Assembly: GCA_963742725.1 (NCBI GenBank)
Contig: CAVUMX010000001.1
Coordinates: 62,001-126,000 of the forward strand
Length of the DNA: 64,000 bases
Reading direction: 5' to 3'
From: CAVVAL01 sp963742725
Lineage (GTDB): Bacteria > Actinomycetota > Actinomycetes > Mycobacteriales > Cryptosporangiaceae
The translations under genes were made by a program, and so were the position numbers. Every line of letters begins with the position of its first letter. Positions within the stretch are counted from its first letter, which is position 1. Under the pieces are notes generated by a model, which was given only the letters and a program-made list of their open reading frames with translations, ran no database searches and was not told the DNA's origin. Shown here piece by piece: positions 1 to 10,335 of this stretch.

Positions 1-63
1 GATTCCACGTTCACCGGTTGACGGTAGCGCAGCGTGCGGCAGGGACGCGCACGGCGGCGCGCG

Positions 64-714
64 TCACGACCAGAGAACGCGGAACGGGATGGCGACGACG
101 TCGAGCAGGAACACGAACAGCGGCACGCCGGCGGCGAGCGGGATGATCATGCCGACGAGCAGGATCACGACGCCGATGTTCTGCTCGACGAGCCAGTGGT
201 GCGCCCGGGCGAACCCCTGGCTCGGACGGTTGCCGGCGCGGCGGGCGAGCAGCCCCCAGCCGTCGAGCGGCGGCAGCGGCACGAGCGCGAGCAGGCCGAA
301 GGCGAGCGTGGCGATCGCGAACGAGTACAGGAACTGCTCCCAGACGAGACCGATCGGTACGCCCCGGAACGCGTCGCCCACGCCGTGGATCTGGGGCAGC
401 AGCCGGTCGCCGCCGAGCAGCACGTATCCGAGGAACGCGAGCTGGGACATGCCCAGCACCGCGAGCGGGCCGGCGATCAGCGCCGCCGGCCTCGCCTGGT
501 CATCGGCCTTGCGGCCCCACCCGGTGCCGCCGATCACCGCCGCGACCGCGCCGAACACGTCGATGTCGCGGCGCGGGTCGAACAGCCGTTCCCGGCGCGC
601 GAACGGACTCCGGTTGGCGATCAGATGCTGCACCACCGCACGGAGCACGACGGACGCAAGGAAACCCACCAGCAGCCCGAGAAACGCGAACGGGTGGAGG
701 ATCGCGAGGATCAA
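64..714 (-). CDS. Degenerate site-2-protease (M50) family membrane protein
   Basis: A 216-residue polytopic membrane protein with four or more hydrophobic segments. It resembles the compact bacterial site-2-protease (M50) family: the C-terminal half keeps the family's Pro-rich metal-site motif as LVPLPPLDGWG. The N-terminal helix that should carry HExxH instead reads VLRAVVQHLIANR, so the catalytic Glu and first His are absent; I infer a pseudoprotease. The start is TTG in a TTGA overlap with the stop of the ribbon-helix-helix gene, implying translational coupling. It ends the parA operon inside the window; scpA would be expected just beyond the left edge. The fold call is fairly sure; the role is unknown. 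Confidence 0.7.
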   Translation of the reverse strand: MILAILHPFAFLGLLVGFLASVVLRAVVQHLIANRSPFARRERLFDPRRDIDVFGAVAAVIGGTGWGRKADDQARPAALIAGPLAVLGMSQLAFLGYVLLGGDRLLPQIHGVGDAFRGVPIGLVWEQFLYSFAIATLAFGLLALVPLPPLDGWGLLARRAGNRPSQGFARAHHWLVEQNIGVVILLVGMIIPLAAGVPLFVFLLDVVAIPFRVLWS

Positions 715-1055
715 CGGCTGCTCGGGTCGTCGTCGAGCCGGCGCACGAGTTCGGAGTCGGCGCCGTGTTCTTCCAGGTCGTGCAGCGCCATGGCGATGGC
801 TTCGCGCACGATCCGGCCGCGGTCGACGGCGAGCCCGTGGTTGGCCCGCAACGCCAGCCGGGCCGACTCCAGGTCGAGAAGCTCCTGGGACGACACGTAC
901 ACCGTGATCTTCTCGTCGTGCCGTTCACGCCCCGTCGAGCGCCGCTTCCGTCTGGACGGCAGCGGCGTGATGCCCGCGGGCAGTACCGGCTCCGACGACG
1001 TGCCGGTACGCCGGAACAGCTCGGCGACACCAGGGAGTTTCGCCTCTCGGGTCAT
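711..1055 (-). CDS. Ribbon-helix-helix (CopG/ParB-like) small protein of the parA operon
   Basis: A 114-residue protein with a basic, probably disordered first 45 residues followed by a ribbon-helix-helix pattern: a strand (KITVYVSSQELLDLESARL), then two helices ending in GRIVREAIAMALHDL. RHH proteins bind DNA as dimers and often partner ParA ATPases on plasmids and chromosomes. Its ATG overlaps the parA stop (ATGA), so the two are probably made in fixed ratio. I infer a DNA-binding adaptor for this second, scp-associated ParA. It is not the canonical ParB, which is far larger and has a ParB/Srx nuclease-like domain. Confidence 0.65.
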   Translation of the reverse strand: MTREAKLPGVAELFRRTGTSSEPVLPAGITPLPSRRKRRSTGRERHDEKITVYVSSQELLDLESARLALRANHGLAVDRGRIVREAIAMALHDLEEHGADSELVRRLDDDPSSR

Positions 1056-1981
1056 CGTGCAAGTACCTCCCGGGCGAGCGCGCGGTACGCCCTGGCCCCA
1101 CCGGAGCCGGGTGCCCACGTGGTGATCGGTTCTCCCGCCACCGTCGTCTCGGGGAACTTGACGGTGCGGGAGATGACGGTGTCGTAGACCTTGTCGCCAA
1201 ACGCTTCGACGACCCGCGAGAGTACCTGCCTGGCGTGCACAGTGCGAGAGTCGTACATCGTGGCGAGGATGCCTTCGAGTTCGAGGTCCGGGTTGAGACG
1301 GTCGCGGACCTTCTCGATCGTGTCGATCAGCATGGCCAGGCCGCGGAGGCTGAAGAACTCGCACTCCAGCGGCACGATCACGCCGTGCGCGCAGGTCAGC
1401 GCGTTGACGGTGAGCAGGCCGAGGGACGGCTGGCAGTCGATCAGGATGTAGTCGTAGTAGTCCATGACCGGCCGCAGCGACCGCTGCAGCGTCTGCTCGC
1501 GGGCCACCTCGTTGACCAGCTGGACTTCCGCCGCCGACAGGTCGATGTTGCTCGGCAGCAGGTGCAGGCCCTCGACGTTGGTCTTGACCCGGACGTCCTC
1601 GATCCCGACGCCCTTCTGCATGAGCAAGTTGTAGACGGTGAGGTCAAGCTCGTAGGGGCTGACGCCGAGGCCGACGGACAGGGCGCCCTGCGGGTCGAAG
1701 TCGAGCAGCAACACGCGACGGCCCGCTTCGGCCAGCGCGGCGCCGAGGTTGATCGTCGTCGTGGTCTTGCCGACGCCGCCCTTCTGATTGCACAGGGCGA
1801 TGACGCGAGCCGGGCCGTGCTCGTCGAGCGGCTTCGGCTTCTTCGGCTTCATCTCGGGCAGGTCAGGGCCTGCGTGCTCTTTCTTCAGGGCAGCGACGAT
1901 CCCCAGTGAGGCCAGATCCAGGGCAGTTTGTTCCATGCCGTCGGATTCGTCCTCTACCAATGGATTTGTCGACATGGTCAT
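1052..1981 (-). CDS. parA: ParA/Soj-family ATPase
   Basis: A 309-residue MinD/ParA-type ATPase. After a 58-residue charged leader it has the deviant Walker A motif KGGVGKTTTT near residue 67, the DFDPQG motif, and the IDCQPSLG Walker B region. Such ATPases bind DNA non-specifically as ATP dimers and move or position cargo. This locus (parA beside xerD, with scpA expected downstream) matches the mycobacterial parA-like gene next to scpAB. The start is ATG 1981, with GAAAGG upstream; a GTG two codons earlier is also possible. The RHH gene follows in an ATGA overlap. Confidence 0.9.
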   Translation of the reverse strand: MTMSTNPLVEDESDGMEQTALDLASLGIVAALKKEHAGPDLPEMKPKKPKPLDEHGPARVIALCNQKGGVGKTTTTINLGAALAEAGRRVLLLDFDPQGALSVGLGVSPYELDLTVYNLLMQKGVGIEDVRVKTNVEGLHLLPSNIDLSAAEVQLVNEVAREQTLQRSLRPVMDYYDYILIDCQPSLGLLTVNALTCAHGVIVPLECEFFSLRGLAMLIDTIEKVRDRLNPDLELEGILATMYDSRTVHARQVLSRVVEAFGDKVYDTVISRTVKFPETTVAGEPITTWAPGSGGARAYRALAREVLAR

Positions 1982-2377
1982 GAGCACTTTGCCTTTCTGT
2001 CGACCAATCGACACCGCAGCCACCACGTCGGGGAAGCACCAGGCGGAACGGTGAGCTGACCGTACCGACCCCCATACCATCCGAACAAACACCGTTGTAA
2101 TTTGGCTGCGTACTCGGCGTGTCGGGCGTGTTGAAAACCTTTGTGTACGGACGCCCGGCACCGCACCGTGAACCGGCAGCCCGGCGCGACACCGGAGCCC
2201 CGCCCCCGAACCGCCGTCCACCCGACCGCCGTCCACCCGACCGCCCGAACCGGACTGTCGGGGAACGCGTGCCTAAACCGGGCGGCGATAGCCCCGCTAG
2301 TCCCGATAGTTCGGTTTGTCCTGCGCGGGCGGCGGGCGGCGGGCGGCGGGTGGCGGAGCCGGGCGGCCATGTCGATG
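1982..2377. other. parA-xerD intergenic region with inverted and direct repeats
   Basis: This 396-base gap has no convincing gene. It holds the possible parA promoter, a small palindrome (GTCGA/TCGAC, 1999-2012) just before the parA ribosome site, an 11-bp inverted repeat with one mismatch (2119-2129 and 2151-2161, GTGTCGGGCGT against ACGCCCGGCAC), a perfect 15-bp tandem duplication CCGCCGTCCACCCGA (2211-2240), and a GGCGGGC simple repeat around 2329-2356 near the xerD end. The 2119-2161 stem could terminate xerD transcription or be a binding site. Confidence 0.6.
2071..2100 (-). promoter_or_regulatory. Possible parA promoter
   Basis: On the minus strand a -35-like TTACAA (2095-2100) and a -10-like TATGGG (2071-2076) are separated by 18 bases, about 90 bases before the parA start. 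The -10 is a weak match, so this is tentative. Confidence 0.3.
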
Positions 2378-3346
2378 CTAGGCGCGGGCGCGGGGGTGGG
2401 CCGTCGCGTAGACCTCGCGCAGCCGGTCGACCGTGACGAGCGTGTAGACCTGTGTCGTCGTCACCGAGGCGTGGCCGAGCAGCTCCTGGACGACGCGCAC
2501 GTCCGCCCCGCCGTCCAGGAGGTGGGTGGCGAACGAGTGCCGCAGGGTGTGCGGGGAGATGTCGGCGGAGAGTCCGGCGCGTTCGGCGACCGCGCGCAGC
2601 ACCGCCCAGGCGCCTTGCCGGGACAGGGCGGCGCCGCGTGCGTTGAGCAGGAGTACCGCGCTCCCCCGGCCCGCGGCGGCCAGCGCCGGACGGGCGCGCA
2701 CGAGGTAGTCGTCGACGGCGCGCAGGGCGTAGGAGCCGATCGGCACGATGCGGGTCTTGCCGCCCTTGCCGTGCAGGGTGACGGTGTGGGCGTCGCGGTC
2801 GAGGTCGTCGACGGCGAGTCCGACGGCTTCGGAGATGCGGGCACCGGTCCCGTAGAGCAGTTCGAGGAGCGCCCGGTCCCGGATGGCGAGCGGACCGGCA
2901 GGCGCGGACGCCGCGTCCAGCAGCGCTTCGACGTCGTCCAGCGGGATGGCCTTGGGGAGCCGCCGGGGCGGGGTCGGCGGGCGGACCGAACGGGCGGGAT
3001 CGTCGGCGGTGATCCCTTCCCGCAGCGCGAACCGGTGGAGCCCCCGGACGGCGATGAGCGCCCGCGCGGACGACGACGCCGACAGCGGCGGGTGCTCGGG
3101 CTCGCCCGTGCGGATCCGCGCCAGGTACTCCGTGACGTGGGCGGCGGACACGTCGCCGAGCGTCCCGACGCCGAGCGCGCCGAGCACGGCCACGTACCGC
3201 CGCAGGTCACGCCGGTACGACACGAGGGTGTTGGCGGCGAGTCCGCGTTCGACCGCGAGATGGTCGAGGTACCCGCGGACGGCCCGCGCCAGTGCCCCGG
3301 CCGCGTCAGGTTCGGCGGCCGGGGCCTCTGGAGCCGGTGTGGTCAG
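2378..3346 (-). CDS. xerD: Tyrosine recombinase XerD
   Basis: A 322-residue site-specific recombinase that resolves chromosome dimers at dif with XerC and FtsK. The N-terminal SAM-like core-binding domain spans about residues 15-105. The catalytic domain shows the full set: Arg in TGARISE, Lys in HGKGGKTR, HTLRHSF (His and Arg), His in LLGHAS, and the nucleophile Tyr in TTQVYT. No ATG, GTG or TTG fits upstream of the core-binding domain. A CTG at 3346 lies in a CTGA overlap with the ald stop and has GGAGG seven bases before it, so I choose CTG as start. XerD is preferred over XerC because of the ald/parA neighbourhood. Confidence 0.92.
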   Translation of the reverse strand: MTTPAPEAPAAEPDAAGALARAVRGYLDHLAVERGLAANTLVSYRRDLRRYVAVLGALGVGTLGDVSAAHVTEYLARIRTGEPEHPPLSASSSARALIAVRGLHRFALREGITADDPARSVRPPTPPRRLPKAIPLDDVEALLDAASAPAGPLAIRDRALLELLYGTGARISEAVGLAVDDLDRDAHTVTLHGKGGKTRIVPIGSYALRAVDDYLVRARPALAAAGRGSAVLLLNARGAALSRQGAWAVLRAVAERAGLSADISPHTLRHSFATHLLDGGADVRVVQELLGHASVTTTQVYTLVTVDRLREVYATAHPRARA

Positions 3347-4458
3347 CGGAGGGCCTCCGCGAGGTCCAGCGAGGCGAGTCCGTGCGCGTCGGCGACCGGA
3401 CCGTACGTGATGTGACCGTCGTACGTGTTGAGCCCGAGCGCCAGCGACGCGTCGGCGCGCAGGGCGTCGCGCCAGCCGCGGTTGGCCAGCTCCAGGACGT
3501 ACGGCAGCGTCACGTTGGTCAGCGCGTACGTCGAGGTGTGCGGGACCGCGCCCGGCATGTTCGCCACGCAGTAGAACACCGAGTCGTGCACCTTGTAGGT
3601 GGGATCGGCGTGCGTGGTGGGCCGCGAGTCCTCGAAGCAGCCACCCTGGTCGATCGAGATGTCGACGAGCACGCTGCCCGGCTTCATCCGCGACACCAGC
3701 TCGTTGGAGATCAGCGTCGGTGCCTTCGCGCCCGGTACCAGGACGGCACCGATCACCATGTCGGCGTCCAGCACCGCCCGCTCGACCTCGTACGCGTTGC
3801 TGGCGACCGTCTGGAGGTGGCCCTGGTAGATCTTGTCCGCGGCGCGGAGCTTGTCGATGTTCCGGTCCAGCAGCAGCACCTCGGCCTGCATGCCGAGCGC
3901 GATCGCGGCGGCGTTCATGCCGGACACGCCCGCGCCGATCACGACGACCTTCGCCGCGTACACGCCGGAGACGCCGCCCATGAGCACGCCACGCCCACCC
4001 TGCGCGCGCAGCAGGCAGTGCGCGCCCACCTGCGGTGCGAGCCGGCCCGCGACCTCGCTCATCGGCGCCAGCAGCGGCAGCGCCCGGTCCGGCAGCTCCA
4101 CCGTCTCGTACGCGATGCCGGTGACCTTGCGGTCCAGCAGCGCGTCCGTGCACTCCTTCGACGCCGCCAGGTGCAGGTACGTGAAGAGCGTCTGCCCCGC
4201 CCGCATCCGCTCGTACTCCTCGGCGATCGGCTCCTTGACCTTGAGGATCAGGTCGCCGCTGCCCCACACGTCGTCGGCGGTGGGAAGGATCCGCGCGCCC
4301 GCGGCGACGAAATCCTCGTCGGGGATCGACGAGCCGACACCGGCCTGCGTCTCCACGAAGACCTCGTGGCCGCCGCGGACCAGTTCGTTCACGCCGGCTG
4401 GCGTGATCGCCACCCGGTACTCGTGGTTCTTGACCTCACGAGGAATACCGACCTTCAC
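3343..4458 (-). CDS. ald: Alanine dehydrogenase
   Basis: A 371-residue NAD-dependent enzyme interconverting L-alanine and pyruvate plus ammonium; the length is that of the family. The N-terminal domain begins MKVGIPREVKNHEYRVA, with the substrate-binding Arg and a Lys further on in LKVKEP. The Rossmann domain carries VVIGAGVSGMNAA near residue 175, and the catalytic His lies in YLHLAASKE. The start is GTG 4458, where homology begins. It overlaps xerD by four bases. In actinobacteria ald is often controlled by nitrogen or redox state; no operator is evident in the 236-base gap to the divergent hydrolase gene. Confidence 0.95.
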   Translation of the reverse strand: MKVGIPREVKNHEYRVAITPAGVNELVRGGHEVFVETQAGVGSSIPDEDFVAAGARILPTADDVWGSGDLILKVKEPIAEEYERMRAGQTLFTYLHLAASKECTDALLDRKVTGIAYETVELPDRALPLLAPMSEVAGRLAPQVGAHCLLRAQGGRGVLMGGVSGVYAAKVVVIGAGVSGMNAAAIALGMQAEVLLLDRNIDKLRAADKIYQGHLQTVASNAYEVERAVLDADMVIGAVLVPGAKAPTLISNELVSRMKPGSVLVDISIDQGGCFEDSRPTTHADPTYKVHDSVFYCVANMPGAVPHTSTYALTNVTLPYVLELANRGWRDALRADASLALGLNTYDGHITYGPVADAHGLASLDLAEALR

Positions 4459-4694
4459 GGCACCCAACCTTCCTGCGGCGGTGAGACCGACGTCCTTGTC
4501 GGCCCGCGGCACCCGCCAGCGGCGACGGCAGTGTAGATCGATAGCTCCAGCGTGCCGGCCGTGTGGGGTGCCAGGTCCCATACTGCCCCGGCCGGCAGAC
4601 GGCGGCGAACCGGGGCGGGCGGGATCGAATTCGGCGGCGTGCGCGTTGTCCATGCATGGCCGCGCGGGCGTGGATGGCGGCGGAGCGCCGTCCG

Positions 4695-5597
4695 GTGTCA
4701 CGGGTGACGGTGCTCGCTGTCCTCGTCGCGCTCGCCGCCGCGAGCGCCCCGACGGACGTCGCGCGCTGCGCCACCCGTCCGGCCGTGCCGGTCGCTGCGC
4801 TTCCGGCCACCACGGCGCGGGTTCCGGCTCCCTCGCCGACGCCGGCCAGGCCATTGCCGAGTGCCGGATGCCCGTACCCAGAAAGCGGTTTCTGGTGTGC
4901 CCAGCAGCGGCGGTTCGCGGTGGCCGAGAGGTACCTGGCGACGCGCCCGGGCGTCACGGCCGTCGTCGTGCGGAACCGCGTGACGGGCGCGACCTGGCGA
5001 AACGCCCACACGCAACGGCTCATCTGGACGGCGTCCACGATCAAGCTGGCGATCGCCGTCGACCTCCTGCTGCGCGAGCGGGCCCGCACGATCGTCCTGC
5101 GGCCCTCCGACCGGACCGATCTCGCCGCCATGCTCCGTACCAGCAACGACAACGCCGCGACCCGGCTGTGGAACCGGTACGGCGGCTCGATGGCCCGCTC
5201 CCGTTACGCCGGGTACGGCCTGACCGGGCTCAGATTCCCCGGACGCGTCTACTGGGGCGCCGCGCAGAGCACCGCCGACGACATGGACCGCCTGATCAAC
5301 CACGTGCTCGACAAGCTGCCGCCGGACGTCCGCGCCTATATCGTGAAGCAGTTACGGGAAGTCGCCGGCAACCAGCAGTGGGGCGTGTGGGGCGCCGGGC
5401 CGGCGGCGGCGCCGGGCAACAAGAACGGCTGGCACGACTACGGCGACGGCTGGGTGATCAACTCGGTCGGGTTCGTCGGCCCCGGTGAGCTGTACACCGT
5501 CACGCTCATGAACGACCTCGGCGGCGAAGGCGGCTATGTGGCCGGCGTCCAGACCACGACAAAAGCCGCAGAACTCCTCTTCGCCGGCCGCTTCTGA
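4695..5597 (+). CDS. Secreted beta-lactamase-like serine hydrolase
   Basis: About 300 residues with a signal peptide (MSRVTVLAVLVALAAASA) and a Pro/Ala/Thr linker, then a domain resembling class A beta-lactamase and penicillin-binding folds. The SxxK motif is STIK within TASTIKLAIAVDLL; SNDNAATRLW fits the SxN loop; the third motif is weak (NKNGWHDYG where KTG is expected). Relatives include lipoproteins and secreted hydrolases without lactamase activity. I choose GTG 4695 because GGAG lies nine bases upstream and a clean signal peptide follows; ATG 4656 and ATG 4674 are alternatives. The gene is divergent from ald and ends at a long palindrome. Confidence 0.7.
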   Translation: MSRVTVLAVLVALAAASAPTDVARCATRPAVPVAALPATTARVPAPSPTPARPLPSAGCPYPESGFWCAQQRRFAVAERYLATRPGVTAVVVRNRVTGATWRNAHTQRLIWTASTIKLAIAVDLLLRERARTIVLRPSDRTDLAAMLRTSNDNAATRLWNRYGGSMARSRYAGYGLTGLRFPGRVYWGAAQSTADDMDRLINHVLDKLPPDVRAYIVKQLREVAGNQQWGVWGAGPAAAPGNKNGWHDYGDGWVINSVGFVGPGELYTVTLMNDLGGEGGYVAGVQTTTKAAELLFAGRF

Positions 5598-5614
5598 GCG
5601 CGCCTTCTCCGGTT

Positions 5615-5660
5615 TGGGCGATCTTTCGCGCGTCATAGCGACAGAAAGATCGCCCGAACG
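5615..5660. repeat. 46-bp palindromic repeat, copy A
   Basis: A long imperfect inverted repeat between two convergent genes: GGGCGATCTTTC on the left and GAAAGATCGCCC on the right, extended outward by partly matching bases. It matches a second copy at 29520-29565 in length, in both ends (TGGGCGAT and ATCGCCCGAACG) and in the central ATAG. It probably acts as a bidirectional terminator here and belongs to a dispersed REP-like family. Confidence 0.7.
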
Positions 5661-5701
5661 GCGGGGGCGGGGCGCGGCGGGGGCGGGGCGCGGCGGGGGG
5701 G

Positions 5702-6307
5702 TCAGCGGCCGGGGCGGGCCGGCCAGGGCGCGTCGGTGGGGCGCAGGCCGGCGAAGTCGTTGTCGCGCGCCCGGGCTGCCGCGAGGACGCCGGCCACGCA
5801 CGCCGCGTTCTCGACCTCGCCCGCGAGCACCCATTCCACGGCGGTGTCGAGCGGGACCCATTCGGTCGTCATGGTCTGCTCCTCGCCCTCGCGGGTATGC
5901 CGTTCGTGCTCGGGCACCTCCGTGACGTCGCGGGCCAGGAACAGGCGCAGGGCCTCGTCGCTGTACCCGGGCGAGGTGAGGATGTCGACGAGGACGTCCC
6001 AGCGGTCGGCGCGGAGGTCCGCCTCCTCCCACAGTTCGCGCTTGGCCGTCTCCAGCGCGGGTTCGCCGGCCATGTCGAGCAGCCCGGCGGGCAGTTCCCA
6101 CAGGTACCGCCGCACGGGGTGCCGGTACTGGCGGACGAGCAGCACCCGCCCCTCGGCGTCGAGCGCGACCGCGCCGACCGCACCGAGGTGCGCGATGAGG
6201 TCGCGGACGGCGGTGCCGCCGTCGGGCATCCGCACCTCGTCGCTCGACACCCGGAAGACCGAGCCGGCGAACTGTTCCTTGCTGCTGACCGTCTCGAACT
6301 CCGGCAC
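5702..6307 (-). CDS. Nudix hydrolase, ADP-ribose pyrophosphatase type
   Basis: A 201-residue Nudix enzyme with the Nudix box intact (GLLDMAGEP then AKRELWEEADL), including the REXXEE metal site, preceded by QYRHPVRRYLWELPAG, typical of the ADP-ribose pyrophosphatase subgroup. It is expected to cleave ADP-ribose to AMP and ribose 5-phosphate. The start is GTG, one base after the pyrG stop, so it is co-translated with pyrG; the same pair is adjacent in mycobacteria. The substrate is inferred from subgroup motifs only. Confidence 0.85.
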   Translation of the reverse strand: MPEFETVSSKEQFAGSVFRVSSDEVRMPDGGTAVRDLIAHLGAVGAVALDAEGRVLLVRQYRHPVRRYLWELPAGLLDMAGEPALETAKRELWEEADLRADRWDVLVDILTSPGYSDEALRLFLARDVTEVPEHERHTREGEEQTMTTEWVPLDTAVEWVLAGEVENAACVAGVLAAARARDNDFAGLRPTDAPWPARPGR

Positions 6308-6308
6308 G

Positions 6309-8045
<1,737 letters not shown>

Positions 8046-8100
8046 GGGATGCTCCCGCGGTCTCAGGCGCGGCTCCGACGAGCCACGCACCCACGGGAGT

Positions 8101-10335
8101 TCACGGTAACACTTCCGTGGGCTCCGCCGCCTCCGGTAGGCGAGTGTCGCCTGCTGTACCAGCATCATCACGTGGCGTCGCCGCGATGACGGCCGCGCAG
8201 ACCGCGAACACCGCAGGCAGCGCCACCATGCCGGCCACGACCGGGATCGCCACGCTGGAGTCGTTCGTGCCGAAGCCGATCGCGGACAGGACGACCACCG
8301 AGACCAGCGCGGTGCGCAGTGGCGGAACCCGCTCGTACACCTCACTCAGCGTGGCGGTCGGGCGGAACACCAGCACGGCCAGCCACACGACGAGGACCAT
8401 CGCCAGGACCGTGTGCGGACCGATCAGCAGCAGGTCGACGCTCGTCATGATCTTGCGGTAGACCGTCGTGCCCGCCGATCCGTCCAGGACGGATGCCACG
8501 AAACGGCCGAAGTGGCTGCGTGCCTCCGCCGGCCTCAGATAGTCCAGGACGCCGATCACCGTGACCAGGGCCACCCCGGCGGCACCGGCCAGCACCAGGC
8601 GCGTGAGGTTGATCCTGGCCCGTGCCACGAGCAACGCCAGGATCCCGAACGCGGGGACGAACGTCAGCACGCCGCCGAAATCGGCGCCCCAGTCCGGCGC
8701 GCCGTCGACGACCACCGTCGGAATCGCCACCGCCGCGACGATCGCGAGAGCGATGTGCCGGGGCCGCCCGTGCGCGAGGAGAGCGGCCAGCAGCATCACG
8801 GCCGCGCCGAACGCGGCGAACGCGATGTTGCCGAAGCCGACGAACCGTCCGGCGACCAGCGGGTTGTAGCCCAGCATGCTGTTGATCTGCAGGTTCGCGC
8901 CCGTGACGCCGTCGATCAGCGTCACGACCGTCGTGACCGCGCACACCACGACCACCGGCCCCACGGCCCACCGCCGCCACGGGCCGGCGTGCGCGAGCAA
9001 CGCCGTGGCCGCCGACATCGCCGCCACCAGCGCCGTCAGGACGAGCGCCGGCCACGGCGTGCGCCACCACGGCACGAGGTTGGCGGCGAACGTCGCCGCC
9101 GGCACGGCCGCGAGCCCCAGCGCGACGTGGCCGAGCCACCGCAAAGCGGCCGGCCGCGGCGCGGTCTTCCGGCGGCGGAGGAGCCACACCAGGGCGCCGT
9201 ACGTGAAGAGCGAAACCAGGCCGAGGACGGAGAAGAACACGCCGAGGACGTCACGTTGGGCCACCGCCGCGCGGTCCGTGTCGGCGAGGACGCGCGTGGT
9301 GCCGGCCAGTCCGCGCGGACGGCCGTCGCCGCCGCCGACGAGCGGCCGTCCGGCCATCGCCTCGGGCGCTTCCTCGCCCAGCAGCACCATGGCGGTCGGC
9401 GCGAGGTCGACGAGCTGGACGTACGGTTCGCGCCGGGTACTCGCCGAATGGAGCCAGCCGCCGTCGAACCCGTTACCGGAGACGACGGCGACGTGCAGGC
9501 GCGGCCGGCGGGCGTCCGTCTCGGCGATGCCGGCCACGATCAGGACGGTCGACGGCGGGAGGTTGCGGCGGACGGTCGCCAGGTCCTCGTCCATGGCGGC
9601 GAGGGCGCGGTCCCGTCCGCGGTCAGGCAGGGCGCCGAGGTCGACGGCGGTCAGCGGGCAGCGGGCGAACAGGCGGCGCGGATCGTCCGGCAGGGTGGGT
9701 TCGTACGCGGCCACGTACCCGGACTCGTCGGCCACGGCGAACGCGCCGCCCGGACCCACCGCCGACGCGCACCGCACTGCGCCGCCGAGCAGGCCCGGCT
9801 GGGCGCCGAACCGCAGCGCGTGGTTGACCTCCTCGACCAGCGGCATCGTGACGATCTCCGCGCCGCCGTCGTCGCGCTGGCGGACCGGCGGCGGCTTGCG
9901 CGGACCGCAGCCCCGCGACGCCTTCGTCCCGCCCGGATCCTCGACGGCCGCGTACGTGCCCGCGCCGACCGTCAACCAGCCCTCGCCCGCGCACGTCACC
10001 GACGGCGCCGTCCGTACCGACATCGACCCTACCGATCCGTCGCCCGCCAGGTCGGCGAGCGTCGGCGTCCGGTCGTGCGAGACGTCCGTCCAGCGCAGCC
10101 CGGCGATCCCGACCACGACCACATGGTCGACGGACGGCGGCGCCGGCTCAGCCACGAGCCTCCGCGCACCGGGTGGCGCGGCCAGTCCGCCGGCGGCGGC
10201 CGCGCGGCCATCGCGGGCCGGCGGGGCGGCACGGCCGTCGCGGGCCGGCGGGGCGGCCACGGCCGTTCCAGCCGTGCCGAGCAGGCCGGCGACCAGCCCG
10301 GCTACGGCGACGAGCCTGGCCGCGGTGCGCCTCAC
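8101..10335 (-). CDS. Polytopic membrane protein with alkaline-phosphatase-like ectodomain (paralogue 2)
   Basis: A 744-residue protein with a signal peptide, a short duplicated linker (ARDGRAAPP twice, DNA repeat near 10200-10255), an extracytoplasmic domain of about 330 residues, then about ten membrane helices. The ectodomain has the start and end of an alkaline-phosphatase-superfamily fold: VDHVVVVGIAGLRWTDVS, a TC pair where the nucleophile should be, and STRREPYVQLVDLAPTA. The first metal-ligand Asp appears replaced (VVGIAGLRW), so metal catalysis is doubtful. The membrane half has GYNPLVAGRFVGFGNIAF and FGTNDSSVAIP. The GTG start overlaps the stop of its paralogue (GTGA). Function unknown; I infer an envelope role. 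Confidence 0.75.
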   Translation of the reverse strand: MRRTAARLVAVAGLVAGLLGTAGTAVAAPPARDGRAAPPARDGRAAAAGGLAAPPGARRLVAEPAPPSVDHVVVVGIAGLRWTDVSHDRTPTLADLAGDGSVGSMSVRTAPSVTCAGEGWLTVGAGTYAAVEDPGGTKASRGCGPRKPPPVRQRDDGGAEIVTMPLVEEVNHALRFGAQPGLLGGAVRCASAVGPGGAFAVADESGYVAAYEPTLPDDPRRLFARCPLTAVDLGALPDRGRDRALAAMDEDLATVRRNLPPSTVLIVAGIAETDARRPRLHVAVVSGNGFDGGWLHSASTRREPYVQLVDLAPTAMVLLGEEAPEAMAGRPLVGGGDGRPRGLAGTTRVLADTDRAAVAQRDVLGVFFSVLGLVSLFTYGALVWLLRRRKTAPRPAALRWLGHVALGLAAVPAATFAANLVPWWRTPWPALVLTALVAAMSAATALLAHAGPWRRWAVGPVVVVCAVTTVVTLIDGVTGANLQINSMLGYNPLVAGRFVGFGNIAFAAFGAAVMLLAALLAHGRPRHIALAIVAAVAIPTVVVDGAPDWGADFGGVLTFVPAFGILALLVARARINLTRLVLAGAAGVALVTVIGVLDYLRPAEARSHFGRFVASVLDGSAGTTVYRKIMTSVDLLLIGPHTVLAMVLVVWLAVLVFRPTATLSEVYERVPPLRTALVSVVVLSAIGFGTNDSSVAIPVVAGMVALPAVFAVCAAVIAATPRDDAGTAGDTRLPEAAEPTEVLP

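Noticed and set aside
711..1364. A longer version of the RHH protein starting inside parA
   Set aside because: The extra N-terminal part is Arg/His shadow of parA; ATG 1055 in an ATGA overlap fits better.
2119..2161. Replication origin or DnaA-box cluster near parA
   Set aside because: No TTGTCCACA-type boxes and no AT-rich stretch; only a short inverted repeat is present.
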